From contig JAIYCY010000025.1 in the NCBI GenBank assembly GCA_027487775.1, forward strand, positions 459,692 to 523,691: a stretch of 64,000 nucleotides of DNA, read 5' to 3'. Below are positions 44,153 through 52,540 of this stretch, in pieces (within the stretch, counting starts at the first letter, position 1; each line of letters begins with the position of its first letter). The notes under the pieces were generated by a model. It saw only the letters and a list, made by a program, of their open reading frames with translations, had not been told where the DNA came from and made no database searches. Position numbers and translations under genes: made by a program. The stretch is from Planctomycetaceae bacterium (GTDB lineage Bacteria > Planctomycetota > Phycisphaerae > Tepidisphaerales > Tepidisphaeraceae).

Positions 44153-44902
44153 ATGACGAACTTGGCATGGGACGGCATTCTCATTCTCGATAAGCCCCTG
44201 GGCCCGAGCAGCGCGGGCGTGCTCAATCGCGTGAAGCGGCTTTTGCCTCGCGGGACCAAGATCGGACACGCTGGCACGCTCGATCCGCTGGCCAGTGGTG
44301 TGCTGGTCGCGTTGGTCGGTCGGGCAACGAAGTCCTGTGAATCGATCATGGGCTTGCCCAAGCAATATCTGGCCGGCGTTCGCTTCGGTTACACGTCCGC
44401 CACGGACGACGCCGAGGGCCCGCTCGAATGTCGCCTCGACCCCGAGGGCGTATTGCCCGCGACCCTCGACTTTGACCGCGCGATGCGTGACGCACTCTTG
44501 CCGATGCGCGGAACGGTCGAGCAGTTCCCACCGCGCATCAGCGCGCTCAAGGTCGGCGGACGTCGGATGAGCGACCGGACGCGCGCGGGCGAGGTTGTCG
44601 AGCTCAAGCCGAGGCTGGTTCGCATTGACGCGATCGACATCATCGAATCACGATGGCCTGATCTGACCCTTCGCATCGACTGCGGTCGGGGTTTTTACGT
44701 GCGTTCGCTGGCTCGCGATCTGGGCGAGCGGCTTGGAACGGGTGCGTACCTCGCGTCATTGTGTCGCACCGCCGTCGGTCCCTTTCGCGTTGAAAATGCT
44801 GAAAACCCGGACGGTCTGACGTCTGAACGCCTGCAGGCGGCTTTATTGAACCCCGCGACACTCCTCGCGGGCACTTCGATCGACCGACCAAATCCTGTAT
44901 GA
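44153..44902 (+). CDS. truB: tRNA pseudouridine-55 synthase
   Basis: 249 residues. Makes pseudouridine 55 in the T-loop of tRNAs. Catalytic Asp is in IGHAGTLDPLASGVLVALVGRATK; the N-terminus WDGILILDKPLGPSSAGVLNRVKRLLP and QYLAGVRFGYTSATDDAEG are family hallmarks, and RIDCGRGFYVRSLARDLGERLGTGAYLASLCRTAVGPF covers the C-terminal catalytic half. It is the short form without a C-terminal PUA domain. The motif usually written SALKxxGxxxYxxAR reads SALKVGGRRMSDRTR here, with Tyr replaced. Ends 62 bases before sdhC. Confidence 0.93.
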   Translation: MTNLAWDGILILDKPLGPSSAGVLNRVKRLLPRGTKIGHAGTLDPLASGVLVALVGRATKSCESIMGLPKQYLAGVRFGYTSATDDAEGPLECRLDPEGVLPATLDFDRAMRDALLPMRGTVEQFPPRISALKVGGRRMSDRTRAGEVVELKPRLVRIDAIDIIESRWPDLTLRIDCGRGFYVRSLARDLGERLGTGAYLASLCRTAVGPFRVENAENPDGLTSERLQAALLNPATLLAGTSIDRPNPV

Positions 44903-44903
44903 T
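44875..44903 (+). promoter_or_regulatory. Possible promoter for sdhC
   Basis: TATGAT (44898-44903) is a good -10; the -35 at 17-base spacing, TTCGAT, is poor. It overlaps the end of truB and lies 61 bases before the sdhC start. Confidence 0.3.
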
Positions 44904-44964
44904 CTTCGCGACGGTCACACATGAGCGTGACGCTACGTCGCTGAAATTTCGGAGTCACTGATCC

Positions 44965-45771
44965 ATGTCATCCACCACACTCGTCCCCTCGACAGGCAAC
45001 GGTCTCTTCTCACGATATCACTTCATGCTGCGGCGACTGCATTCGCTCACGGGCATCCTGTTTGGTTCGTATCTGATCGTCCACCTCACCATCAATGCGA
45101 CGCTCGTCGAGGGCCAGCACATCGTCAACGGCGTGGACCAGGGCAGCTTTCAAGCCCAGGTCGACAAGATCCACGGCCTGCCCTTTCTCAAGGCCATCGA
45201 ATGGCTCTTCATCTTCCTGCCGATCATTTTCCACACGCTCTATGGCATCTACATCACGATCAGCGGACAGTGGAATGTGGGTCGTTACGGTTACACACGG
45301 AATTGGCTTTACCTGTTCCAGCGGATCACGGCTGTGATCATCATGTTCTTTTTGCTCTTTCACGTGTTGACGTTCAAGGGCGTGTTCGGTGAAGTGATGC
45401 AAGGCGCGTTGAGCTTCAATGCCGACTACGCATTCAAATCCACCGTCGAGCACCTGAATGCGGCCTGGTGGATCTGGGCGGTCATTTATCCGATCGGCGT
45501 GCTCGCGAGTGCGTTCCACCTTGCCAACGGCTTTTATGCGTCGGGGATCACATGGGGTCTGACGATCAGCCGAACCAGCCAAAGCCGTTGGGCGGGCGTT
45601 TGCGGTCTGATCTTCCTCGGCAGCTTTGGTGCGGGGATGGCGGCGCTGGTTGCGGGGATTTTGAATGCCAACATCCTGAAAGATGACAGCGTGTCGCCGG
45701 CGTCACACGCGGCCTCCCCCGAAGTGCCCGCCGTGGTGGAAACCGTCAGTCCGCCCGCCCGGGCCGAATGA
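44965..45771 (+). CDS. sdhC: Succinate dehydrogenase cytochrome b subunit, five-helix type
   Basis: 268 residues. Membrane anchor of a class-B (Bacillus/Wolinella-like) succinate:quinone oxidoreductase with five helices and two hemes. Histidines at the expected helix positions: HSLTGILFGSYLIVHL, FHTLYGIYI, FQRITAVIIMFFLLFHVL and AFHLANGFYASGITWG. The last helix is GVCGLIFLGSFGAGMAALVAGIL, followed by a Pro/Ala/Val-rich cytosolic tail of ~35 residues. The flavoprotein gene follows after 122 bases, as in other C-A-B operons. Confidence 0.93.
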   Translation: MSSTTLVPSTGNGLFSRYHFMLRRLHSLTGILFGSYLIVHLTINATLVEGQHIVNGVDQGSFQAQVDKIHGLPFLKAIEWLFIFLPIIFHTLYGIYITISGQWNVGRYGYTRNWLYLFQRITAVIIMFFLLFHVLTFKGVFGEVMQGALSFNADYAFKSTVEHLNAAWWIWAVIYPIGVLASAFHLANGFYASGITWGLTISRTSQSRWAGVCGLIFLGSFGAGMAALVAGILNANILKDDSVSPASHAASPEVPAVVETVSPPARAE

Positions 45772-45893
45772 TCATCGCGTCGCCAGCGGTCTTGAGTCTG
45801 TCGCTTCGGTCCAACCGTTCACGTCTGACATAATCCCTGAAAGCTGGTCGATTTCATCCTTCGACCGACCCATTGCGAAAGTAGAATTGCATC

Positions 45894-47777
45894 ATGGCCA
45901 AAGAACAAAAACGCGTCATCGTCGTCGGCGGAGGTCTGGCAGGACTGAGCGCCGCAGTGAAACTTGCTGAGGAAGGCGTGAGCGTCGATCTATTCAGCAT
46001 GGTTCCTGTGAAGCGTTCTCACAGTGTTTGTGCGCAGGGCGGGATCAACGCCTGCAACGACATTGCCCGCCAGCAGGGTTACAGCGAATGGCTGCACTTT
46101 AAGGAAACCGCGCTCGGCGGGGACTTCCTCGCCGATCAGCCCCCCTGCCTTGAGATGGCCAACTGGGCACCCAAGGTCATCGATCTGCTCGACCGCATGG
46201 GCGTTCCGTTTAATCGCACGAGTGAAGGCCAGCGTGCGCTTCGCCTGTTCGGGGGATCGCTTTTTAAGCGAACTTTCTATGCTGGTGCGACGACGGGCCA
46301 GCAGCTTCTTTACGCCCTCGACGAGCAAACGCGCCGCTGGGAAGCCGAAGGCAAGATCAAGAAGTACGAGTTCTGGGAGTTTCTCTGGCCGGTTCTGCAC
46401 GAAGGATCATGCGTGGGGATCGTCGCACAGGACATGCGTACGATGGAGATCAAGGCGTTTCGAGGCGACGCGGTTGTTCTCGCGACCGGTGGCAACGGAC
46501 TGGTTTTCGGCAAGAGCACGATGTCAGTCATCTGCACCGGCGGGGCGATCGCTCGTGCGTATCAGGCCGGTGCGTATCTCGGCAATCCCGAGATGGTGCA
46601 GGTTCACCCCACCGCCATTCCCGGCGAAGACAAGTGCCGGCTCATCTCCGAATCCGCTCGCGGTGAGGGCGGACGCGTCTGGGTTCCGCGCACGCAAGGC
46701 GACAAGCGACCTCCGAACGACATCCCCGAATCCGAGCGTTGGTACTTCCTCGAAGAAAAGTATCCCAAGTACGGCAACCTCGTCCCGCGCGACATCGCCA
46801 CGCGTGAAATCTTCCAGGTCTGCCTCGACGGCTACGGCGTCGGTGGCGGGAACATGGTCTATCTCGACCTCGGCGACATCACGCGTCAGATCGGTCGTGA
46901 AGCCGTGCTGAAGAAGCTGGAAGGCATTCTGGAGATCTACGAAAAATTCGTCGGCACGGATCCGCTCGACGAGCCGATGAAGATCTTCCCCGCCATCCAC
47001 TACAGCATGGGCGGGCTCTGGTGCACCTACACCAAGGACGAAAAGACCGGCGGACTCAAATACGCCGCGCCGAACAACTTCATGACCAACATTCCAGGCC
47101 TCTACACGATGGGCGAAGCCAGCTTCGCGTATCACGGAGCAAACCGTCTCGGCGCCAACTCACTTTTGAGCTGCATTTTCGACGGGTTGTTCGGCGGCCC
47201 TGGAATCAAGAGCTACATCAACGACGAGAAGTCCGTCTCCGCAGCGAGCACGCCACAGTCCGCCTACGACGCGATCGTCAAGCAGGAACAGTCCCGCTGT
47301 GACGCGCTGATCAACTCGAAGGGGACAGAAAACCCGTACCAACTCTGGCAGGAGATGGGCAAGCTGATGACCGAAAACGCGACCGTCGTTCGCTACAACG
47401 ATCGCCTGCAAAAGACGCTCGAAGCCTGCGAAGACTGGAAGCGTCGCTACAAGAACGTGCGCCTTTCTGACACCGGCATGTGGACCAACCAGAACCTCAG
47501 CTTCACCCGCGCGCTGGGCGATATGATCCGCTATGCCGAGGCGATCATCCGCGGGGCAATGTTGCGTGACGAGAGTCGCGGGATGCACTATAAGCCCGAC
47601 TTCCCCGAGCGAGACGACGCCAACTTCCTCAAGACCACGCTTGCAAAATTCGATGGCGTTTCCGATCGGGCGGTCATCGAGTACGTCCCCGTCGATATCA
47701 GCCTGCTCGCCCCTGAAGCCCGCAACTACGGCAAGAAGGATTCTTCGCCGACCAAGAAAGAGCCGGTCAAGGTCTGA
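45894..47777 (+). CDS. sdhA: Succinate dehydrogenase flavoprotein subunit
   Basis: 627 residues. Oxidises succinate to fumarate with covalently bound FAD. FAD-binding motif VIVVGGGLAGLSAAVKLAEEG, His43 in RSHSVCAQGGINA for the covalent flavin link, HYSMGGLWCTY in the active site, and GANRLGANSLLSCIFDG. The C-terminal helical domain has RYAEAIIRGAMLRDESRGMHYKPDFPERDD. The class-B form is indicated by length and by pairing with a five-helix SdhC. A terminator follows within about 50 bases and no iron-sulfur subunit gene (sdhB) is adjacent. Confidence 0.95.
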   Translation: MAKEQKRVIVVGGGLAGLSAAVKLAEEGVSVDLFSMVPVKRSHSVCAQGGINACNDIARQQGYSEWLHFKETALGGDFLADQPPCLEMANWAPKVIDLLDRMGVPFNRTSEGQRALRLFGGSLFKRTFYAGATTGQQLLYALDEQTRRWEAEGKIKKYEFWEFLWPVLHEGSCVGIVAQDMRTMEIKAFRGDAVVLATGGNGLVFGKSTMSVICTGGAIARAYQAGAYLGNPEMVQVHPTAIPGEDKCRLISESARGEGGRVWVPRTQGDKRPPNDIPESERWYFLEEKYPKYGNLVPRDIATREIFQVCLDGYGVGGGNMVYLDLGDITRQIGREAVLKKLEGILEIYEKFVGTDPLDEPMKIFPAIHYSMGGLWCTYTKDEKTGGLKYAAPNNFMTNIPGLYTMGEASFAYHGANRLGANSLLSCIFDGLFGGPGIKSYINDEKSVSAASTPQSAYDAIVKQEQSRCDALINSKGTENPYQLWQEMGKLMTENATVVRYNDRLQKTLEACEDWKRRYKNVRLSDTGMWTNQNLSFTRALGDMIRYAEAIIRGAMLRDESRGMHYKPDFPERDDANFLKTTLAKFDGVSDRAVIEYVPVDISLLAPEARNYGKKDSSPTKKEPVKV

Positions 47778-47823
47778 TGCACCGAGATTCGGATTTCTGA
47801 GCACCCCGTCAAACTTTCTCCAA

Positions 47824-47855
47824 AGCGACGTCCCGACGGACGTCGCTTCTTTGAT
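47824..47855 (+). terminator. Intrinsic terminator after sdhA
   Basis: AGCGACGTCC, loop CGAC, GGACGTCGCT is a perfect 10-bp stem followed by TCTTTGATT, 46 bases after the sdhA stop codon. Confidence 0.85.
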
Positions 47856-48225
47856 TGCCCTTTCGATCTGCACCCTCTTTGCGCCCTCGTAGACTCGGCA
47901 AAACAGGCAATTTGGACGATCTGTTTCGGCAATGTGCCAACGCCCCAGCGTTCTCAAGCCTGTCTACCTGCAATTCAGTAGCAGAATTATCGCGCTTCAC
48001 GTGCGGACATCGGGTAAGATCGATTATCCTCGGCAGTTATCCGGTTCACCGGTCTCGGCGAATCGAATGTTCTCGTCGATGCTCGACCAAGCCGCTCAAA
48101 CGAGCGTCTCTGACGAGTTGCTCTTTAAAGTTCGTTTGAGTTCGCTTCATCGTCCGTCTTTCAAACTGCAAGATTGTCGACTCGGCACGACATCGATCAT
48201 GCCCATCCCCGGAGGGAAAATGCAC
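47856..48225. other. Leader region of a PEP-CTERM gene
   Basis: About 370 bases with no gene. Inverted repeat CTCAAACGA (48095-48103) and TCGTTTGAG (48132-48140) with a 28-base loop lies 85 bases before the start codon; it may form in the leader mRNA. Confidence 0.35.
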
Positions 48226-49719
48226 ATGAAGTTCGCCTCACCTCGTCGCTCCGTCTTCGCCCGTCGTCTCGGGCTCATCGCAGCTTCCGCGTGCGTTGTT
48301 TCGCTGGCTTCCGTTGCGCACGCACAGGTCAACGGATCATGGAACCTCACCGGCGGAGGTAGCTATGGAACCGCCTCCAACTGGTCCGGCAATGCAGTGC
48401 CCGGCAACGGCGGAACCGCTACCTTCGGCCCCATCATCGGCGCATCCTCCGTCGTCACCCTCAACGTCAACACCACCCTCGGCGGACTCACCTTTCAGGG
48501 CACCAACGCCTACACACTCGCCCCCAGTGGCGGCAATTCGATCACACTGAACGGTCTGCGTCGAGTGGATGTCATCAGCGGCACCCATACGATCAACGCG
48601 CCGATTTCCGGAACCGTGGGCCTGAACAAAGTAGGCACCGGCACGCTCGTGCTCGGCGGATCGTCCACCTACACCGGTAACACTGCCGTCAACGCGGGCG
48701 TCCTTCGCGTCACCGGCGCCACAGCACTCGGACCGGCGGGCACCAACAACGCCCTCGGCGCAGCCTTCGGCGGAATCCTCGAGATCGCGCCGGCGTCTGG
48801 AGACATCAACCTCGGCGTCCGCAGCCTCGGCCTTGCCACCACCGACGCTCAGGCACCCAACGGCGCACTCCGCAGCGTCTCTGGCAACAACGCACTCGGC
48901 GGAGACATCTTCCTTCTCCAACGTTCAAGCATCGGCGTCGATGCGGGTTCACTCACACTCACCGGCGATTTCATAGATAACGGCGTCGCGGGCAGCAACG
49001 GCATCGTTAAGGTCGGCGCAGGCGACCTCATCGTCGATCGCTTCGGCGGTCAACCCGTCGTCGGCGGGTCTGGACAACTCGCCCTTTCCAGCCTCAACAT
49101 CACCGCCGGTCGCGCCCGCGTCATCGCGAGCGGCTCGAACGCGTCCGTCAGTCGCCTGGGTTCACTCACCATCGCCAGTGGCGCGGTACTTGATCTTGCC
49201 AACAACAAGCTCGTCATCGACTACGCCGCCGCCTCGCCGATCCAGACCGTTCGCGATCATCTCCGCACCGGCCGCATCGCAGACCAGACCTCGGCCCAGC
49301 CTCTCAGCTACGGCTACGCCGAATCCACCGAACTCACCCTCACGCCCGCCAATGAATTCTTCGGCCAAACCGTCGACGCCACCAGCCTTCTGGTTCGTCC
49401 GGTCCTTCAGGGTGACGCCAATCTCGACGGCACGGTCGCGTTCTCCGATCTGCTCGCACTGGCCCGCAATTACAACAACAACTCAGGCACAGCCGTCTGG
49501 ACGCTTGGCGATTTCGACTACGATGGCAACGTCGCATTCACGGATCTACTGGCACTCGCCCGCAACTACAACAGCAGCCTCAGCCCCGCAGGCGACGTCC
49601 TGCCCGGAGACAACTCCACCTTCGCCGCCGACTGGGCGATGGCCGTCTCCATGGTCCCCGAACCCGCAACTCTGAGCCTTCTTGCGGTCACTGGACTCAT
49701 CCTCACCCGTCGTCGCTAA
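48226..49719 (+). CDS. Autotransporter-repeat, dockerin-like PEP-CTERM surface protein
   Basis: 497 residues from the ATG at 48226, which sits 9 bases after GGAGGG; an ATG at 48220 is too close to it. Signal peptide (RLGLIAASACVVSLASVAHAQ). Residues ~35-200 have beta-helix repeats of the autotransporter-associated type: GSWNLTGGGSYGTASNWSGN, LNKVGTGTLVLGGSSTYTGNTAVNAGVLRV. Residues ~396-448 form a dockerin-like pair of calcium loops: GDANLDGTVAFSDLLALARNYN and DFDYDGNVAFTDLLALARNYN. The end is a PEP-CTERM tag: PEPATLSLL, a hydrophobic helix and TRRR. It is therefore exported, calcium-binding and probably anchored or released by exosortase. Partner cohesins are not seen here. Confidence 0.9.
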   Translation: MKFASPRRSVFARRLGLIAASACVVSLASVAHAQVNGSWNLTGGGSYGTASNWSGNAVPGNGGTATFGPIIGASSVVTLNVNTTLGGLTFQGTNAYTLAPSGGNSITLNGLRRVDVISGTHTINAPISGTVGLNKVGTGTLVLGGSSTYTGNTAVNAGVLRVTGATALGPAGTNNALGAAFGGILEIAPASGDINLGVRSLGLATTDAQAPNGALRSVSGNNALGGDIFLLQRSSIGVDAGSLTLTGDFIDNGVAGSNGIVKVGAGDLIVDRFGGQPVVGGSGQLALSSLNITAGRARVIASGSNASVSRLGSLTIASGAVLDLANNKLVIDYAAASPIQTVRDHLRTGRIADQTSAQPLSYGYAESTELTLTPANEFFGQTVDATSLLVRPVLQGDANLDGTVAFSDLLALARNYNNNSGTAVWTLGDFDYDGNVAFTDLLALARNYNSSLSPAGDVLPGDNSTFAADWAMAVSMVPEPATLSLLAVTGLILTRRR

Positions 49720-50136
49720 AGCCACCGCGGCCACGACTCTGTCCGACCGCAGTATCCGATCGAATGCTCCACCCTGCCATCCGCATGACGACCGATCCGC
49801 ACAATTGACGGATCGTCACATCATGTCGTGGCACCGCGTCGCCTTCCGATCCGCGCCTGCGATCCGGCAACAACCATGGTCCGTGGAGATCAAGACCTCA
49901 AGGCGAGCCAACCACGTCCTTAAGAACGCTGTTTATCGAAGATGAAACGGAGACACCCCGCGCATCGGTCAGACCGACTGCGGGGGTGAATCATCAGAAA
50001 CTCAAGAGAACACCGTGCTCGTGGCCGACTGCTTCTTTTGTTGCGGCAGCCTGAAGTTGCGTTCGGACTGTACATCCGATCCAACGGCAACCGACAACAC
50101 CCAGAGATGATCGCCACGAAGCGATCGACCGACGGA
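49720..50136. other. Gap between convergent PEP-CTERM genes
   Basis: 417 bases without a gene. It contains a strong hairpin at 49954-49988; otherwise nothing was recognised. Confidence 0.45.
49954..49988 (-). terminator. Strong hairpin, possible bidirectional terminator
   Basis: Outer stem CACCCC-GC with GC-GGGGGTG encloses a perfect inner stem TCGGTC-A-GACCGA. Read on the minus strand it is followed by GTCTCCGTTTCATCTTCG, moderately T-rich, and lies about 150 bases after the minus-strand gene's stop. Confidence 0.5.
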
Positions 50137-50907
50137 TCATCTGTTTCGCCGACGAACCGCCATCACACCGCACGCGATGAAGATCGACAGACTGGTCGGC
50201 TCGGGCACGATGAGTTCCAGAAACGGCATATCGGTTTCAAAGACCCAGACATGAGGCGTGGTGTTACCAAACGAGTCGAGGGTACCGCCCGTGATGAACG
50301 ACAAATCCGCGCCCGGACCGAAGTAGGAACTCAGCGATGAGACCGGAACGAATTCGCCCACCTGATCGCCGTAGACCGTGCCGCTATTGCCCACGATGTT
50401 TTCGTTCGACAAAAGCGGATACGACGAGAGCGGATCAAAGCCTGACATGGATAGCAATCCTGGAACGCTAGGTGCCCGATCGATCCCATAGATCGTCGTG
50501 ACACGAATCACACCGGTCTGAGTGTTGTCGTCCGGGTAACTGATGATCGCGCCCGCGGCCACATAGCGATTGGCAAGGTCAATGCCTCCACCGCTACTTC
50601 CACCGCCGTAACCGATGTAGTCGTTGAAGGTGTTGATGACAAAGCCGAATCCGAGGTTAAGCGGGGGATTTGGAGGAATGAATGGATGAATCTGAGCTGG
50701 CGCTCCCCAAGACGGCGCTTGATAAGTTGAACCCCACGTGGTGACCCAGGTGCTCTGCGTGACGATCGTTCCGCCGCCACCGGGAATCGTGAACAGGTCC
50801 GCCTTGAGGTCAAGTGCCGCATTCGACACGCGAGGCGCGGCCCCCGCGATCGCTGTCCAACCGCCACAAACAACCGCGCCGATGGCCAATAGTCCCGAAA
50901 ATCGCAT
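50137..50907 (-). CDS. PEP-CTERM sorting domain protein
   Basis: 256 residues, ATG at 50907. Signal peptide MRFSGLLAIGAVVCGGWTAIAGA. The body is glycine- and aromatic-rich: WGSTYQAPSWGAPAQIHPFIPP, FVINTFNDYIGYGGGSSGGG, VIRVTTIYGID. PEP-CTERM tag at the end: VPEPTSLSIFIACGVMAVRRR followed by NR. Unknown function; presumably exported and processed by the same exosortase pathway as the other two tagged proteins. A purine-rich stretch (AAAGAGTGAAG) upstream may be the ribosome binding site. Confidence 0.87.
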   Translation of the reverse strand: MRFSGLLAIGAVVCGGWTAIAGAAPRVSNAALDLKADLFTIPGGGGTIVTQSTWVTTWGSTYQAPSWGAPAQIHPFIPPNPPLNLGFGFVINTFNDYIGYGGGSSGGGIDLANRYVAAGAIISYPDDNTQTGVIRVTTIYGIDRAPSVPGLLSMSGFDPLSSYPLLSNENIVGNSGTVYGDQVGEFVPVSSLSSYFGPGADLSFITGGTLDSFGNTTPHVWVFETDMPFLELIVPEPTSLSIFIACGVMAVRRRNR

Positions 50908-51626
50908 GACTTCACTCTTTCTTGCAGAGGCTCAATCCGTGACGGGATGGCGTTGCAAGTTGACCTCCGTCCACTCGGAGCAGAGGCGCAATCCACCCGC
51001 CGCAGGAACTCACCTGCGTTCATAAATCCTGTGATAACAACCAACTCGAAGGCCCGGGCGGAAATGAATCCCGGAAACCGACTGCCTCACCAACACCCCT
51101 GCCCCCAAGCCGTCCAATCCGGCCCGATCAGGTCAGGCATTGGCCTAGCCAACCAACCCTTGACCGGATCTTTACACAAGCTTCACAGACCGATAACAAA
51201 ATGTCAATCACATATTCGTTCAGATTTTACAGAATTGTGAAAAACACAGATTTTCGGCAAAATCGAATGCATTTCGATCCGCTCGCCTCGATCGCGATGT
51301 CGCCTGCAAGCCAAAAACATTGTGCCGCACTTTGTCGCCGACTGTGTCGCCGACTGTGTCGAAAGACGAAGGCCTGCCCATCCGCCCGTACCCAACGCGC
51401 ACGCCGCGACTTACATCACGCCTGACGTTCGCTGCCAGCCCGATGGCCAAAGCCTCCATCTTCAAGCACGAGTGTTCAAACCCACACGCACAAGTGAACC
51501 CGCACTCGCTGAGCACGCGTGAGGGCAGAGCACTCCATCCCCGCGGGCGCGACACGCAGGCCGGGCGGGATGGTAGATCAACCGTTGTCCTCGCATGAAA
51601 TCAGGGGCGATCGAGCGATCATCCTG
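50908..51626. other. Long non-coding stretch with AT-rich core
   Basis: 719 bases with no supportable gene. An AT-rich segment (about 51160-51270) could hold promoters. Near 51345-51362 the unit GTCGCCGACTGT occurs twice in tandem; a related pattern is found inside the YdbT-like gene near 19880. Confidence 0.45.
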
Positions 51627-52331
51627 TTACTTCACGCGTTCATAGGTGATCCGAACCGCAAGGTACTCTTTGTTCGGGTCGCCGCCCATGATTGCTTCGG
51701 ACATGTGGATCTCGAAGACGTCCTTGTCGGGGCCTTCGAGTTTCACGACGCCGCGATACTTCATGGTGCCCATCGGGCCGGACATCGTGCCCTCTGTCTC
51801 TTGGAGATTCGGGTCGTTGCCCTTGACGCCTTTGGCCAACGTCAGTCCGGTGCCCATGTTGTCGAGCCAGATGCTAAAGTGTTCCTTGGTCGAGTTGTCG
51901 AAGCCGACCAGGGCGAGTCCCTGCATGGGCATACCGCCCATATCGCCCTCGAATTCTTCCATGAGATAGCGGCCGTCCATGATCGGTTTACGTGTGACTT
52001 TGGCTTGGCTCTTCAAACCGCCCATGTTGAAGTCTTCGACGGTGGCCTTCCAAGCGCCCGCGCGTTCCATGAGGGCCTTGTGCTCGGGCCCGGGCGTGGC
52101 GAAATCCATCCAGGCTTTCATCATCGCGGCTTGCTGCTCCGGCGACGGCGCGGGCGGTCCCGCCGGACTTTCTGCAGCCGGTGCGGGCGTGGACGCAGCC
52201 GGCGCAGTGGCCGGTGGTTGCGTTGCTGCTGGTGTCTGTGCCGGTTCGGCGTTTGCCCACAGGGTCGCCATCCCGGCAGCCACTGCCCCACACACACCCA
52301 GCACCACCGCGCGCGACTTGCTCGATTTCAT
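51627..52331 (-). CDS. DUF1579 family secreted protein
   Basis: 234 residues. Signal peptide (SRAVVLGVCGAVAAGMATLWANA), then a Pro/Ala/Thr-rich linker, then a beta-barrel-like DUF1579 domain: GPEHKALMERAGAWKATVEDF, SQAKVTRKPIMDGRYLMEEFEGDMGGMPMQGLALVGFDN, HFSIWLDNMGTGLTLAKG, and KYRGVVKLEGPDKDVFEIHM. The G-x-W-x-A-x-V start and the 'DGRYLxxxxxGxxxGxPFxGxxxxGYD' type block are diagnostic. The role is unknown; the lipocalin-like fold might carry a small ligand. Periplasmic or exported. Confidence 0.85.
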   Translation of the reverse strand: MKSSKSRAVVLGVCGAVAAGMATLWANAEPAQTPAATQPPATAPAASTPAPAAESPAGPPAPSPEQQAAMMKAWMDFATPGPEHKALMERAGAWKATVEDFNMGGLKSQAKVTRKPIMDGRYLMEEFEGDMGGMPMQGLALVGFDNSTKEHFSIWLDNMGTGLTLAKGVKGNDPNLQETEGTMSGPMGTMKYRGVVKLEGPDKDVFEIHMSEAIMGGDPNKEYLAVRITYERVK

Positions 52332-52540
52332 TCTGACGCTCCTGAAAGGGTTAAAAAATCATCGTCTCGTCCGCCATTCCCGGTGGCAAGAAATTTCGCC
52401 TTCCGTGCCATGTTCCGCCTGCAAATGCCTCAAAAGCCATTGTTTCGCTCGCGTCTTCATGCCCATTTCATGACTTCTATTCTCAAGGGCAATAGGGAAA
52501 TCCGACGCTTATGGCTATACTCACTGTTCTTTCGATCCCC

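Noticed and set aside
47778-48225. sdhB or a fragment of it after sdhA
   Set aside because: No cysteine clusters (CxxCxxC) are found in any frame of this stretch.
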